A DNA stretch of 64,000 nucleotides from Anaeramoeba flamelloides (GCA_027625915.1 JANTQA010000047.1:2914001-2978000); one strand, 5' to 3'. Shown: positions 34,514 to 54,545, numbered from the stretch's first letter. Notes: generated by a model not told the origin, from the sequence alone. Program-made: numbers and translations.

Positions 34514-35282
34514 CTAAATATATTTCAGTACACTGAAGAAAAATAATAGCAAATTTCCAACATATAGAAGGCACAAATCTCAATATTCTTGAATTTTCCA
34601 ATTAAAAAATCAAGATTTTTATTTCATGTTCTTCAATATTTTTTTCATTCTCACTCTGAAAAAAAAAGATCTTCTCAAAATTAAGTGGAATGTTATATTT
34701 TAATTCCTTCAAATTACTTCACTAATTCTTTGAAAAAAAAAACCCAAATTTCTTTATAAAATTAATTAGAAATTATTTTTTTTCTGTTTTAATTATACCC
34801 CCCTATTGAACTTAAGGATAAAATTTTTCCGATAATAATTTGATTGTAGCAGTAATAATTCACAACACATTTTGGAAATTTAAATCAAAATTATTCATTT
34901 TTTAATTGAAAAATAACATTCTTTTTATGGAACTTGATTTGAAAAAGAAAAATACGATAATCAAGTAAAAATTTTTTTCCAAACAGCCATCAAGTAACTA
35001 TACCCCAAACTTTTGAGTCAAATATCTTTGTTTTGATACGATTTTTACTTGAGTATTTAAAACAAAGAAAGAGCTACAATTGGATCAAAACTGAAATAAT
35101 TGCTCTCAGAACGACAGACTTTTCATGATCAAAAGTTTTAAATTTTTTCCACATTAAATATAATTGAATACCAAGTATTCTGAATTTCAATTCTGATATT
35201 AAAGTAAAAGAGTAATTTTCTTCATATTATAATTGTAATTGCTGTGTATTTCAAAGGACTTTTATTTGTTTTTTATTAAAAT

Positions 35283-35800
35283 TTGCTTTGTAGTCATTTT
35301 CTTTTTGCAAAAGGTAAGATTGGAAGGTGTTTCTATTTTTCTAATCTTGTCATAAAAAAGAACACCATTTCTTCAAAGATCAATTTTTTTTTTCATCGGT
35401 GGATCTATTTAAGTGGTGAAAAGTGTTACAAAAGTCTATTTTATAAAAAATATGATCTTGAATAAATTTTTTTTCTTTTATTTTTTGTAAAAAACAAGAA
35501 AAATTGTAATTTTCAAACATTTTTTTTGCAGTGTCAAGTTTTTTTTGGACTTTGTTCAATCGAGAAAAGCATTTTTAAAAAAAATTTTTTTTTCATGACA
35601 AATATGAAGCATTTTTTAATTGAACAACAATTATTGGACTAAGTCAAATTTGTTCACAATTTCGACTTCTTTTTTGAATGTACTTACGAACACAGAATTG
35701 AAGTTTTCCAAAATAATAGAAAAACAAAAATTTTAAAACAATCACTATTACGACAATCGAAAATTAAGTTACCTCAAAATCTACTTGAAAAAATTTGAGA
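35283..35800 (+). pseudogene. Decayed coding remains, possibly LINE-related
   Basis: A frame near 35283-35465 (GRCFYFSNLVIKKNTISSKI, ending KKYDLE) and another at about 35535-35800 with internal stops ([36 protein letters not shown]) look protein-derived. The second has an F.FF.C.YE.R pattern like the LINE C-terminal tail (H.LW.CP.Y...R). No intact gene is present. It lies directly upstream of PTEN and might overlap its leader. Confidence 0.35.
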
Positions 35801-35949
35801 AAGAGTTTAAAACTAATTGGTTACAAGTCGGAATTTCGACAACTCATCCCAGCGAACGTGATCAATCTCCAATCCAAAAAAATAAAATCGAATCAAAAGG
35901 ATTTATTTTTTGTAATTCTTCAATTGTTTGGAATACTTACTTCTTTCCA

Positions 35950-43067
<7,118 letters not shown>

Positions 43068-44006
43068 ATATATATATATATATATATATATTAATTTTAT
43101 AAAATGATTAGTAAAATTATATAAACTAAATATAGAAGTAAAAATTTTATAAAATTAAGATCAAGATTCAAATTAATTATTGATTGATAAATTCAAGAAA
43201 ATGTAAAAAATTTTTGGGATCAATTACCAATTTTTTTAAATTTGTTCGACTTTTTACCGAAAAAGAAGAATAAAGAGTGTTGTTGAAAACCAACAAAGTT
43301 TCCTTACATTTAAACAATACGATTCTTTATTCAAAGTGACTAAAAATAGTTGTAAAAAATGGAAATTTAACAAAAATTTTTTTACATTTTCTCGAGTTTA
43401 TCAATATTATTTTTCTTCTACAAAAAAAAAAAGAAAAAAATAATCAAAAATATAAATTAAAAAGTACAATATAAAATATAAAACAAACCAAAAAATAATT
43501 AAAAAAAAAATTTAAATTTTTTTCAATACATAAAATAAATTTGAGTTTGTTATTTTTATTTGTTTTTATTATTTATTTTTCATTTTTTCAAACAAAAAGC
43601 AAATAAAAGAAAAAACGAAATTTGTGAAATGAAAAAAAAACAAAATACTAAAAAGTTAAATAAATTTCTTTTTGTTAAATATTCAAAAAAATAAGATCTA
43701 ATAACTATTTTTTAAATTTTTTAGTAAGCGTGTAATTTCAAATCAATTTTTTTCAATAATATTTTGTTATTCGATTTAGATAATTACTCCTAACATAATT
43801 TTGTTTTTGTTTTTTCGGTTTAAATGAATTATGAAATCGATGGATTCTATTTTTGGTAATATAAAAAATTACACAAATGTTAAAACTTTTTCAAGTAGAA
43901 AACAAATTAAAAATTAATTGGAATTCAAAAAACCTAAACATTCTTCAAAAAGAAATTTATTAAAATAAATACAATGAGTTGCTAAATTCTAAAAGTTGGA
44001 GGTGTC
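43068..44006. other. Intergenic, PTEN 3' flank
   Basis: A TA microsatellite follows the PTEN stop (43068-43091). No gene, RNA or known repeat is recognised in the rest. Confidence 0.5.
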
Positions 44007-44083
44007 GTTAGGTTTTCCAAAATTCATAAGAATTGAGTAAAATCAAAGATTTTTCTCTATTCTTTTGAATTCTGGAAAACCTA
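44007..44083. repeat. TTTTCCAGAATT-type palindrome, single copy
   Basis: GTTAGGTTTTCCAAAATTCA and TTTTGAATTCTGGAAAACCT arms flank an AATCAAAGATTTTTC core. It stands alone, which shows the unit can occur outside composite blocks. Confidence 0.8.
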
Positions 44084-44124
44084 GACACGCCACAAAAATA
44101 TTTTAATATAATAAAAAACCAAAA

Positions 44125-44535
44125 ATATTTATTTGTAACCCAAAAATATTTAAGTTATCCATCAAGTTCAATATTGTTAAAATTAAGAACAATCACAAAC
44201 TGCTTAAAGAGATATTACTATGTAATGAAAAAAAATTCAAATAAATTTTTTCCTCTAGGTTCAAAATTTAAGCAAAAGGACATTATAGAAAATATTGATC
44301 ATTTTTTTGGGGTCTGTCCTTCCTATGAAAAAGATAGATTAATATTTTATAACAAATTAAGAGAATTAAATCTTAATGAAATAATTTTAAATCAAGACAG
44401 TTTGAGACTATTTTCATTAATTAATAATAGTAAAATCTAGGATTTTACGCTAAAATTTCTGAAAGGAAATTTGTGTATAAGGGCATCTAGAGGGTAAATT
44501 ACACTTCTTACTCAATAATAAAAAAAAAAATAGTA
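44125..44535 (+). mobile_element. LINE family 1 3' end, best-preserved copy
   Basis: An 88-residue frame (44174-44440) ends IENIDHFFGVCPSYEKDRLI, then NLNEIILNQDSLRLFSLINN. The final segment continues past one stop to the 3' tail CATCTAGAGGGTAAATTACA and an A-rich run. The H...CP.YE..R pattern resembles the C-terminal finger of LINE ORF2 proteins. No RT or endonuclease domain lies upstream, so the copy is 5'-truncated. Confidence 0.65.
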
Positions 44536-44919
44536 GAAAACAAATTAGAAGATTTTATTTCATCAATTTTAGATTTATTGGAAACAGCTTTGTAATTTAA
44601 AGATAAAAATATTTATATATTTCAACTTATGTTTTTACTTTACGGTTTTTTAAAATTTTCGATCATTCTTTATTTTCTGTTTTTTGAAATCTTTTCTAAA
44701 TTTAAAAAAACGTTTTAAAGTCATTAAAGATAACAGTCTTCGATATTCTATTTATCCTTTGCAAATAGAATATCCAAATTATAAAATGAATTTCCTTCAA
44801 GTTTTTTTGATTTTTTTTTTTACAATTCTATTGGAGTTAGTATTACAGAGTTATTATTTCTCAGGTTTTTATTTTTTTTTCTGAAGAATAATAAATTATA
44901 GATTATTTTAGGCTTTGTT

Positions 44920-46115
44920 TCTGATATTGATGCCGAATTTATTTTCTAAAATTCATTTATTTATTTATCATGGTCATTTAAAGAATAAACAAGAAAAAAG
45001 TAGAATAATAGACAGACAAAGAATTTTTGATAATCTTATGAAGCAAATCTAAACAATCAATAAATTTTCTTAAAAATGGAAAAACTAAAATTCTTTGTTT
45101 ACCATTGAGAAAAAAAAAAAATAATAATCATTTTGATCTTCAATTGAAGATTGATATAAAATTCCAATAGAACAAGACAAGGAAAATTTTTTCAAAAAAA
45201 AATCTCTAAAATTTGTATTTTTAAAATACACTCATATAATAAACATTATTATACATAACAATTTTCAAAAAGGTTTACAACTTTAATAGATATTAATAGG
45301 AATTGAAAAAAAAATGAAATTTTTCAGTAATATTTTTTTCATTTTTAATTGTAAAATTTTTGAATGTTTTAATTGACTTAGTAGAGAGATAATTTTCAAG
45401 TATTTTTTTAATAGTCTAAAAAGAAACCCATTTTTCAATTTTAAAATAGCACAAAATATTTCAATCAAAAGATATCGCTAAATTAAATTGAAAATCTGAT
45501 TTTTTATCTGTTTTTGGAATATTTTTTATCATTTTATTTTTTTCCATGTTTGAGTTTTTATATACATTCAGATTTTTTTCGGCAAATTGCTTTAACGTTT
45601 ATTCTTTTTTCAATCTTAATGTTCAATCAAAAGTTCATTCATTTCAACTTTTTCCATTAAAAAAATACCCCAAAAATAGGTGTTTTTTTCAAAAGTCGGT
45701 ATTTTTGAAAAGGGGGGTATTCGGATTTTCATGAGTTTAATAGCTATCCTTTTTTTATTACATAAAATTATCATAACTTTGAAAAAATAATTTATAAAAG
45801 AAGTTTAACTGAAATTCAATGTATACTTTTGGCTAACTTTAATTTTCCGTGTTTAAATTTTCCTTGTAGTGAAATCAATATAATTTTTCTACAATCATTT
45901 TGAATGCTTCAAAAAAATTAAAATAACATCTTTTTACTAAGTGACTTGGATTTTGTCATAAAAAATTGCCCAACAAATTTAAAAATGAAATAAAAATTGA
46001 AAAAAATAATTAAAAAAATAAAAAAGTGATTTCGATTTTCAAATTTCTATAAATTAAATTTTTCTTCTATTATCTATTAGATCCATTTAAACATAATTAA
46101 TAAACCCATTACAGC
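44920..46115. mobile_element. Old relative of the 48973-49665 element
   Basis: Words shared in order with 48973-49665 include AAAGAATTTTTG, CAATAAATTTTCTTAAAAAT, AATAACATCTTTTTACTAAG, TGATTTCGATTTTCAAATTT and ACCCATTACAGCTG. The GGGCCC ends are eroded. A repeat pair (45310-45780) lies inside. Confidence 0.45.
45310..45780 (+). repeat. Repeat I, inverted partner of 54180-54545
   Basis: Matches the reverse complement of 54180-54545: TTTAATAGTCTAAAAAGAAA, TTTCAATCAAAAGATATCG, CATGAGTTTAATAGCTATCC and the CTTTTCAAAAGTC word. Several short indels separate the copies. No gene. Confidence 0.6.
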
Positions 46116-48655
46116 TGAGGATTTCTTCTAAGGCAAAAATTGCTTTTAAGGCAAGAATAATCTTTTATTTCTACACATGCTAAAACATAATATCTCGATC
46201 TTTGGTTTTTTTTTTTTTTTTTTTTTTGAAAAATGAATTATTAGAAGATACAATTTAAGGCATTTTCAAAAAAAACTGGATATATATATTTTTTAATTCC
46301 ATTGAAATTTCTCTTTGTCGGTAGTTATATTTGGAAATTGGCAATATTAAATTAAATGGAATGTTTACACATTTTGGACTAATGTATATTGTATTTATTT
46401 AAAAATGTATTTATTGAAATATTTAGAAAAAATGAAAGAATAAAAAATTTAAACTTTCCAAGAGAAAAAATATACTCCTAAATTAAATAAAAAAATCGAA
46501 CAATATGCCAAGAATATAAATGATCTATGAAACAATAAAATAATGTTCGAAGCTATATCGTTCGGTTTAAAATTTTGTAGAGATTAAATATTAAATGTAA
46601 AGACACTTCCCCATTTATAAGAATAACAATAATTTTATAATTTCAACTAATGAAAAGGATCAAAATAGAATCGAGATCAGATATTTTCAAATATTTTTTA
46701 AGGTAATGGTATACCAATTAACAATTTGGCTTATTATTAATAATCAAAAAAAAGACAAATAACAATTTTTGACATTTAAATTGGTTTTATTAAAATTGGT
46801 TCAAAAAATAAATTTTTTTTTTTCAATAAAGTTACGCTCTTTTTTAAAAAATGATTCATGCTATATCCCGTACAAGGTACAAGAAAAAAAATAAATTAAA
46901 CGGGTATTATTTTGAGTTAGTCTCATCAGATTGAATTAAAAAATAACCCAACATGAAGATTTTTTAATTTATATTTTTATCATTTTTTAAAAATCTTATA
47001 TATACTCATCTAAAATACCCGCATTTAATTGGAGTTTTATATTGTACCTTACATGAGATATATCCGAAATATTTTTTTCTCCAAAAAATTTTTATCAAAA
47101 AAAAAACTCTAATAAATTTTGAATGAACTCAGAATCCCACTTTTCAAAGTTAATCATTTTATCCGAAAACTTAATGGGTTAGAAATTTTCAATCTAAGTC
47201 AAGTTCAGATATCAAACAATTGATACATATATTAACAAAAAAAAAAAAGGAAAAAAAAAGTACAAAAACACACACTAGAAATACCCTTTATTTGAAACTT
47301 GAACTGAGCTAACAAAGCCTATAACCCTATAAAGAAAAAAGTTAAAGTTATCCAAAAAATATGAATTCTTCAAAATAAACCCACTTTATGGGAATTGAAA
47401 ATAGAATAGATGGTGAACTTAGAGTTTGGAAACAATTAGAAAGCGGATATCAAAAAAAATCCCAATGGGAACTATAGAAAATCAATAAAATATAAAACGT
47501 GATTTTCTTTTTGGAATAAAAGCGAAACAGGAAAAAAAGTGAAACACTGTTTTTAATTGGGAACATTACTGATAATGAAAACCACAATCAATTAAAAGAA
47601 GAAACCAATTAACTTCAAATAATAACCCATTATATTATTTTCAATCAACCCTACAAATACACGTTAAATCTACTTATTTGTCGAAATTGTTGCCGTGGTT
47701 TTGGAGATTTCAAAAATTGTCAATTTTTTGAACAAATTTTTAATAATTGATCAACCAAGAAAAGCCCATCCCAAAAGGCAGTATTAAAAAAATCGTTATT
47801 TTGGCGAGTACTTCATTTTTTCTTTATTTATTTATTCTTCTTTTAATTGATCTTATTTTGAATTTTCGGGTTCGTTTAAATTTCCCAATTAAAAATTGTG
47901 TTGAAGTTTTTTTACACCATGGTTATAACAAAAGGAAGAGAATGGGAAATTGAAAAGATATCTCAAAATCAATTAATTTCGAAACAATTTTACGAAAAAA
48001 AATACCTTTCAAAACTGGAAATCATCGACAAGTCTATTCAAATATCAATATTTCTCAAATAGTTTGAATAGATACATAGGCAAATCGAAAAAATAATAAA
48101 ATCAAAAATATTTCCAAATTTCTTAAAAAGAAAAATTGATGTCATAGGTCATTTCGTCTGGTATTGTCAAAGATAGAAAACAATTGAAAAAAAAATAACC
48201 TCAAAAAAATCAAAAATCTTAAAGTCAAAATCCTTTTTAAAGACGATACAAATGAATTACTGAGATAAATGAACACAGAAAAATTAATACATTACTTGAA
48301 ATACTTTTAGAATAATATATATAACTTCTTCTTAAAAAAAATTATCAAACCCAAATGAAACGGGGGATCCTAAACTTAACAAATCAGTTGGATGTAATAA
48401 CTTTGTGTTTTTTCTTATTATCTATTTTTAAATTCTTTTTTTTTTTTTATTTATTCTTCATTTTTATTGTTCAATCATCTTGATCTTTTTTTCTCTATCT
48501 TCTTTTTAAATTAGAAAACTAAATTAAGTTTAAAATACTTCTAATGACTGTTTCTAGACAAGAATGTATTTATTCACACTTTTTATGAGATATGCAAATT
48601 TAAGCAAATTGAAATTCTCTCTTTAACAGATTAAATGTTTTTTTTATAATACTTA
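46116..48655. other. Gene-poor stretch
   Basis: No firm gene. Short protein-like frames appear at 47388-47486 (MGIENRIDGELRVWKQLESG) and 47747-47953, without family or splice support. An inverted pair (AACGGGTATTATTTTGAGTT near 46900, AAAATACCCGCATTTAATTG near 47010) lies at 46860-47060, including TACAAGGTACAA. R6-like sequence occupies 48420-48640. Confidence 0.4.
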
Positions 48656-48851
48656 CAGTCAGTTTCACTTTTGGGGCACAAACTTTCAACGAAATTTAAT
48701 GCACAAAAAAATCTCAAATTAAAGCACATTTTTTGGAATTTTAATTTTCACAATTTATTTTACTAGAATTTGAATTTTGTGCCTTCATTGGAGATTTTTA
48801 TTGTGCCTTAAATTTGGTTCAAAGGTTGTACCTTAAAGGTGGAATTGAATG
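48656..48851. mobile_element. TA-flanked palindromic MITE, copy 3 (196 bp)
   Basis: Left end CAGTCAGTTTCACTTTTGGG, right end CTTAAAGGTGGAATTGAATG, TA on both sides. The right inverted end has more changes than the left, so this copy is older than those at 33 and 55 kb. Confidence 0.85.
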
Positions 48852-48972
48852 TAATCCTTAACAATAAATCAGAAAACTCACAAAATTTTGATCTATTTCT
48901 GGTAAAAATATTAAATATTGCAAAAAAATCACAAATTTGAACAAAAAAGAAAATTTTATTCCATTCTGTTTG

Positions 48973-49665
48973 TAAACTCTGTTTCAGTTAAAGGGGCCCT
49001 ACATTTTTTTCAAATGTCAATTATTTTATATAATTGACCATTGAAGAACAAATAAGAAATAAACAGAATAATACACACCAAAGAATTGTTGATATATGTC
49101 GGAAAGAAAACTAATTAATCAATAAATTTTCTTAAAAATTACAAAACTCAAATTCTTAGTGCCCCTTTGAGAAAAACAACAATGTTCGTTTAAACTTCTA
49201 GTGGTATTTGAATAATAAATATGAAACATTTTTCACTTCATATTCCATACCTTTCTTTAAAAAATCAAGTCACCAAACCAAGTGTGTTTGTATTTGTGGT
49301 CACTATTTGAAAAAGGAAATGAAAACCAAGTGAAAATTTTTCACATTGATTAAACAAATATCAAGATCAAAGATCGAATAGAATTGCAATAGAAATCAAT
49401 ATGATTTCTCAACAATCTTTACATGTTTCAATAACCTTTGAATAACACATTTTACCAAGTGACTATTGATCTTGCAATAAAAAAAAATTTGCAAAGGAAT
49501 GACCTTTTTAAAAATAATCGAAAAAAAAAACAAGAAATCTGAAAAAATGATTTCAATTTTGAAAAATTTCCAAAATAAAATTTTTCTTCTAATATCTATG
49601 TAAACCCTTTAAACACATGTATTTTACCCATTACAACTGGGCCCCTTTGACTGAAAAATAGTTTA
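48973..49665. mobile_element. Element with GGGCCC inverted ends, copy 2 (different interior)
   Basis: Left end TAAACTCTGTTTCAGTTAAA then GGGGCCC; right end CTGGGCCCCTTTGACTGAAA then AATAGTTTA. The ends match the 458-1028 and 59667-60588 elements, but the interior is different and resembles 44920-46115. It is non-coding; two interiors sharing one set of ends suggests a family mobilised by one transposase. Confidence 0.7.
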
Positions 49666-49837
49666 GTTCAATTTTTTAAATTACCAAAAGATAGTAAACT
49701 AAAAAGAATAAAAAAAAATTTATTGAAAAGTAAAATTATTATCTTGTCTGAAATATCAAAAACTCGTAATTAATTAATAAAAAAATTCATAAAAAATGAA
49801 TAAAAAGAAAATTAAAAGAATGCTTTTAATTACAAAA

Positions 49838-51924
49838 TTACATTGTAATTCCGCCTAATACTGGATTATGTCTGGCAATTGAAGGTCCAATTTCATCGTA
49901 TTGTTCTTTTGTGTGACAGACTTTATAAAATTCAGGGGTGAAGGCCATCATTGAACCACCAAACCATACAGCATATTTTTGCATTTTATGAGAAATTACA
50001 TTTACGTCTATTGGCTTTGGTTTTAATTTTCCTCCCGAAAGCATTTCACTTCTTTTTAATCTAGCTTTAACTCTTCTTCTGAGATCTCTTTGTAATCTTC
50101 TTCCTAAATCTTTATATAAGGTTGATCCACCTGAAAGTACAATATTCTATTTTGATGAAAGAAAAAGAAAATTATGGGAATTTAGAATAATAGGTTTTTT
50201 TTTTTTGTTTATTTATTGTTTAAAATCAAGAAAATAAAAAAAGAAATATGTTTATTTTTGGATTTAAAATGTAAATTTTGAGTATTAGTCAAAAATATAA
50301 AATGTAAAATACACAAACAGCTAATAAAAAGAAATAAATTGAAAAAGAGAAAAAGAGAAAAAGAGAAAAAGAGAAAAGGGGGTGGGAGACAAAGAGAAAA
50401 AAACAAAAAATAAATTATTTACATTATAAAGTGGTCTTCTAACATCTATTGGTGAATTTTGAATAACTTGATCAACTAAAGTTGGAAGTGGTGTGACAAA
50501 ATCTGAAGTGAAGATTTGTGGGTTAAAGAAAATCTCTGGAGCTAAGAATCTTTCGTAACCCATTTCAAAGGAAAATTTTCTTTTGGTTTTTTGAATTACT
50601 CCTTCGTATGTTTTGATCCAGGTTTTTGGATCTTTTTCATATTTGTCAAATTCTTTTGCAACATCGGGGCAAACATAGCAATACGTTTCCTTTTTTGATT
50701 GAGCCAAACAGACAAAATAAATTAAATGAATGAATGAATTAATGATAATTTTTAGAGAGAATATTTGTTTCAAAAATTCTCAAGAGTATTTAAAAATTAA
50801 ATAAAAAAATCAAAAAAAAAGAAATCGAAATTTCGTGTAAAAAGTAAAATTTTAAACAAGACGCTTACTTTACAATAATTGGCAGATTCTAAGGCATATT
50901 CTGGTGGAATTCTTTCATGTTCCCTTAATAATTTTTGGATAAATGAAGTAATATCTTTACCAGCAATTGGAATATGTTTAATACAACTTCCAATAACATA
51001 ACCGTCAGCCTGTGTTTATTTATTTTGATTCAGAAACCAAAGTAAAAAAAAAGAGTTAAAAAAAAATAATAAGAGGAAAAAAAAAAGGAAATCAAAATAA
51101 AAAAGTTTAAGACACAAAAAGATATGAAAAAAAAAAAAAAAAAAAAAACAAAAGACAAAGAAAAAATAATCCAAAAAAAGAAAAAAATTTTGTGAAAACA
51201 AAGGAGAAAAAAAACATCAAAAAAGAAACTTACGACTGGAATAACATGGGTGACACCTGCACCTGAGTCAATAACTGTACCTGTTAATCTTGGTCTTTCA
51301 GTTTGTCCACTGGTTTCCTTTGCAATAAAGGAAGCAGCAAGCGCAAGCACAGCTTGTACACCAATATAAAGACCTGGAACATTGAAACTTTCAAACATAA
51401 TTTCTGCAGTGAATTCTCTGTTTTCAGGTGTATTTAAAGGTGGTTCAGTCTTTTTTTTGCCAAATTTTGGAGGGTTTTTTTAAAAAAAAGAAAAGAAAAG
51501 AAAAATTTTGAAAAAAAAAAGGAAAAAAAATTTCAATTTGAATAAAAAAGGAATATTCTTTTTGTATTATTGATTTTGTTTTTGTGGACTTAAAACTTAC
51601 CAAAAGAAAGTGGTGATCTTCTGGTTCACATCTTAAATATCTAAAAATACAGTGTTCCCAAAAGTGTTCAATGTCATCCCAATTTTCAATTTGTCCATGT
51701 TTCATTGGGGATGAGACAGCGTAAGTTGAAGAATGGCTGTAGGCCTCCTTTCCAATATAAAAATCAAGATCTTCCAATCCTTTAACAACATTGGTTTTTT
51801 GTTTTGGATCATACTTTCCAATGTTTGATGGAACAATATAAGATGGAAGTACATTTCCTGCAAATCCCATTTTGGTATAGCCAGTTCCTACATCAATAAC
51901 TGCTGCTGGTAAGTGATCGGTCAT
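49838..51924 (-). CDS. ARP3: Actin-related protein 3 (Arp2/3 complex subunit)
   Basis: Five exons: 51924-51601, 51449-51234, 51009-50869, 50689-50423, 50146-49838; introns 151, 224, 179 and 276 bp, all phase 0. CDS 1257 bp, 418 aa, the same length as human ARP3. Family-diagnostic stretches are present: [16 protein letters not shown] at the nucleotide-binding start, [102 protein letters not shown] and [17 protein letters not shown]. The human GDGVTHV is GAGVTHV here, so an Asp of the second phosphate-binding loop is Ala; that Asp contacts nucleotide in actin folds, so the change deserves checking. Arp3 pairs with Arp2 to nucleate branched actin at the cell front. Confidence 0.96.
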
Positions 51925-53640
51925 TTTTTATCAAGAAAATTAATTGAAAATCAAAAAAAAAAGAAAAATGAAAATGAGTAAAAGATTTTTTTGTAATTAA
52001 GGGACTAGTAAATCTTATTTATTTTTTTTCCCAAAGGTAATAGAGTAATTATTTTACATAAGGATACAATTAAACCCAATAAGAAACTTCGTTTGTCAAC
52101 TTGTGAGAAATGAATAATCATTTTTAAAAGATTTCATTTTTCCAAAGAAATTTCCAGTAAAAAAGATCTAGATAATTTTTTGTTATTATTTTTGATCAGA
52201 AAAAAAAAAATTTGCAAAATATTTTCTTTTTTCTGAAATCTCACTTTTAGTAATTTCTAATAGATTACATAAACCTAACATATTTCGATTTTAATCTAAT
52301 TTTAAAAATACAAGTAAAATTAACCAAATAAGAATCATTACAGATCAGAAACTATTTTTATTATCTTTTATTTTCAGTATTTATTAAATTTCTTGAAATT
52401 TAAAAGATTATACAATACCCTTTTTGAAATATTAAAAGTATAAACAATGAACTGTTATTATTAAAATCAGTTATTTTATAATATTTATAAATTGTTTTTA
52501 TTTAATTATTTATTGGAATTTGCTTTATTTATTTTAAAATATTTAAATATTTAAGAAATTATAAAAGAACCTATAGATTCTTATAATCTGTGAACTATCG
52601 GATATTCACGGAAATAATTATAGCCAAGTTACTAATTATTATTTAAAAATATTTATTTTTAAAAGTGTTGTTTTTCGTTTTGTATTAATGTAACATTTTT
52701 TTAAGTAATAATTTTGTACAAGTTTGATATTTAAATGCTAGTGACTTCATTCATATTTTTTTGAAAGAAAAATATCAAAATTAAATAGAAAAATAGTATT
52801 AAATAGTGAATATTTATTGTTTTCAAGTTTATAGATGTCTAAAAAGTTACAGAAACGTGTGGTTATATCGAAAAATTGTGATTTTATTTTCAAGTTTATC
52901 TTTATATACTTCCTTCAATCCACAAAGATTTCTCTTTTCATCAAAGAAACATGCGTTTTTTAGAAATAATTAGAAAAAATTTTGAATTGTGGGTTTTTTG
53001 AAAATAAGAAAACTAATATTTATTTTTAAAAAAAAATATGATACATTTCGATAAATAATATCAAATACTCAGTTGTGTTTAATAGTTATCTTATTTATAT
53101 ATTGTTTTTCATTTTTAAGATGGGTAATTATTTTTTCTAATTTTATAGAATAATTTAAGATAATATTATTTTTTTTTTTTTTTTTTTTTTTTTGGTTACT
53201 GGTTGACCAAATGAGTAAAACAACAAATGATACCCCTACCCCATCTAAATAAATCGAATAACGTAAAAAAATATATTCTAATTACAAAACCAACCACTTA
53301 AAAAAAATCTTGTTTAATTTTTTATTAGATCATGACAAGAAGAGAAAATCCCATATGAATACTTACAGACTTTTCGGAATTTAAGTCTGACATTCTGAAA
53401 TATTTCAGTTTTTTATATACTATTTTATATATTTTTCAAATTCCAAAATTCTAGACAATAATTTTAACTCCAAAAAATGAATAAAAAATTAATTAAATAA
53501 TATATCCTTTATATTTATTTGAAATTTTTGAAAGTTATTTATTTATTTAGAGATAGGAGTAATTAAAGAAAAATCATCAAATAAAAAAAGAGAAGAAGAA
53601 AAATAATTAAAATATATATAAAAAATAAATTTATCATTTT
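51925..53640. other. Intergenic, ARP3 5' flank
   Basis: Very A+T-rich; no coding frame, known repeat family or RNA signature is recognised. A T24 run lies near 53170. Confidence 0.5.
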
Positions 53641-53644
53641 AATG

Positions 53645-53805
53645 ACCAAATAGAAAACTACTCACGTCCTGAATACACATGAGGGGCAAAAACCCGATAG
53701 AAAGTTTATCGGTTATAGATAAAAATTCCACATTCCGTGATTAATAATTGGCATTCTACGACTCTCAGAGTGGGGGAGGACACTGGGTGCCTGAATTTAT
53801 AAAAT
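53645..53805. ncRNA. Candidate structured RNA gene, class unknown
   Basis: This about 150-base island is strikingly richer in G+C than the kilobases around it and has no useful reading frame. Pairings visible: CCGATA (53694-53699) with TATCGG (53707-53712), extended by flanking AACC/GGTT; GTCCT (53666-53670) with AGGAC (53777-53781) as a closing stem; CTC/GAG around 53762-53770; GGG/CCC around 53682-53695. TATATATAAAAAA lies at 53611-53624, about 30 bases upstream if transcription is on the plus strand. Read on the minus strand, AATTTTTAT (53727-53719) precedes the CCGATA hairpin, the order of an Sm site and 3' hairpin in spliceosomal snRNAs. None of the U1, U2, U4, U5, U6, 5S, SRP or RNase P signatures I know is clearly present, so neither strand nor class is decided. 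Confidence 0.45.
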
Positions 53806-54179
53806 TTTGAAAGTTATCCTTCAAAAATAATTTTTTGACTTTCAAAAACTCAAAAATATTTTTCTAAAAAAGAAAAAAAAATAAAAGTTGTTATAATTAC
53901 ACGTTTTTCAAAGTTTCAATTATTAAAAGCTTTAAAATAGAAAATAATAAGATTTTGGTTATATAATTCCTTTCAAATTTTGAAATATTTCCAAAAAAAC
54001 ACTGCTATGAATAAAAAAAAAAAGTGAACACGATTTTTGTTAGATTCTTGCAGTAATAGATCACTACAAGGAAAAAATCAATTCTGAAAATTAAAATTAA
54101 CCAAAACTACATATTTGAAAACCATTTATTCATCGTTTATAAATTATTGTTTCAAAAATATGCTATTTTATGTAATTAT

Positions 54180-54545
54180 AATTAGGATAGATATTAAACT
54201 CATGAAGAACCAAATAAAAACCCCTTTTCAAAAGTCTGGAAATATGAAAAACAAAACACCAATTTTTGTGCTATTTTTTTTTTGAAATAATTTATAATCA
54301 ATAAACTTTATATTCAGTAATAATGAAGAAAAAATGATAATCCATAAATCAATTTTCAGAAAAAAATAGGGGAAATTTAAAACTCAAACATAAAATAAAA
54401 ATAAAAATAAAATGATAAAAAATATACCAGAGACAGAAAAAAAATGATTTTTAAATTCAATTTTACGATATCTTTTGATTTTATTTTGAAATTGAAAAAA
54501 AAAATGATTCTTTTTAGACTATTAAAAAAATTGATTGAAATAATC
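54180..54545 (-). repeat. Repeat I, inverted partner of 45310-45780
   Basis: Shares GATAGATATTAAACTCATGA, CCCCTTTTCAAAAGTC, ACGATATCTTTTGATT and TTTTTAGACTATTAAAAAAA with the reverse complement of 45310-45780. Confidence 0.6.

Noticed and set aside
35785-35949. An upstream in-frame extension of PTEN exon 1
   Set aside because: The frame is open, but ATG 35950 aligns with the first residue of PTEN proteins and the extension lacks a clear start and resembles the neighbouring decayed sequence.
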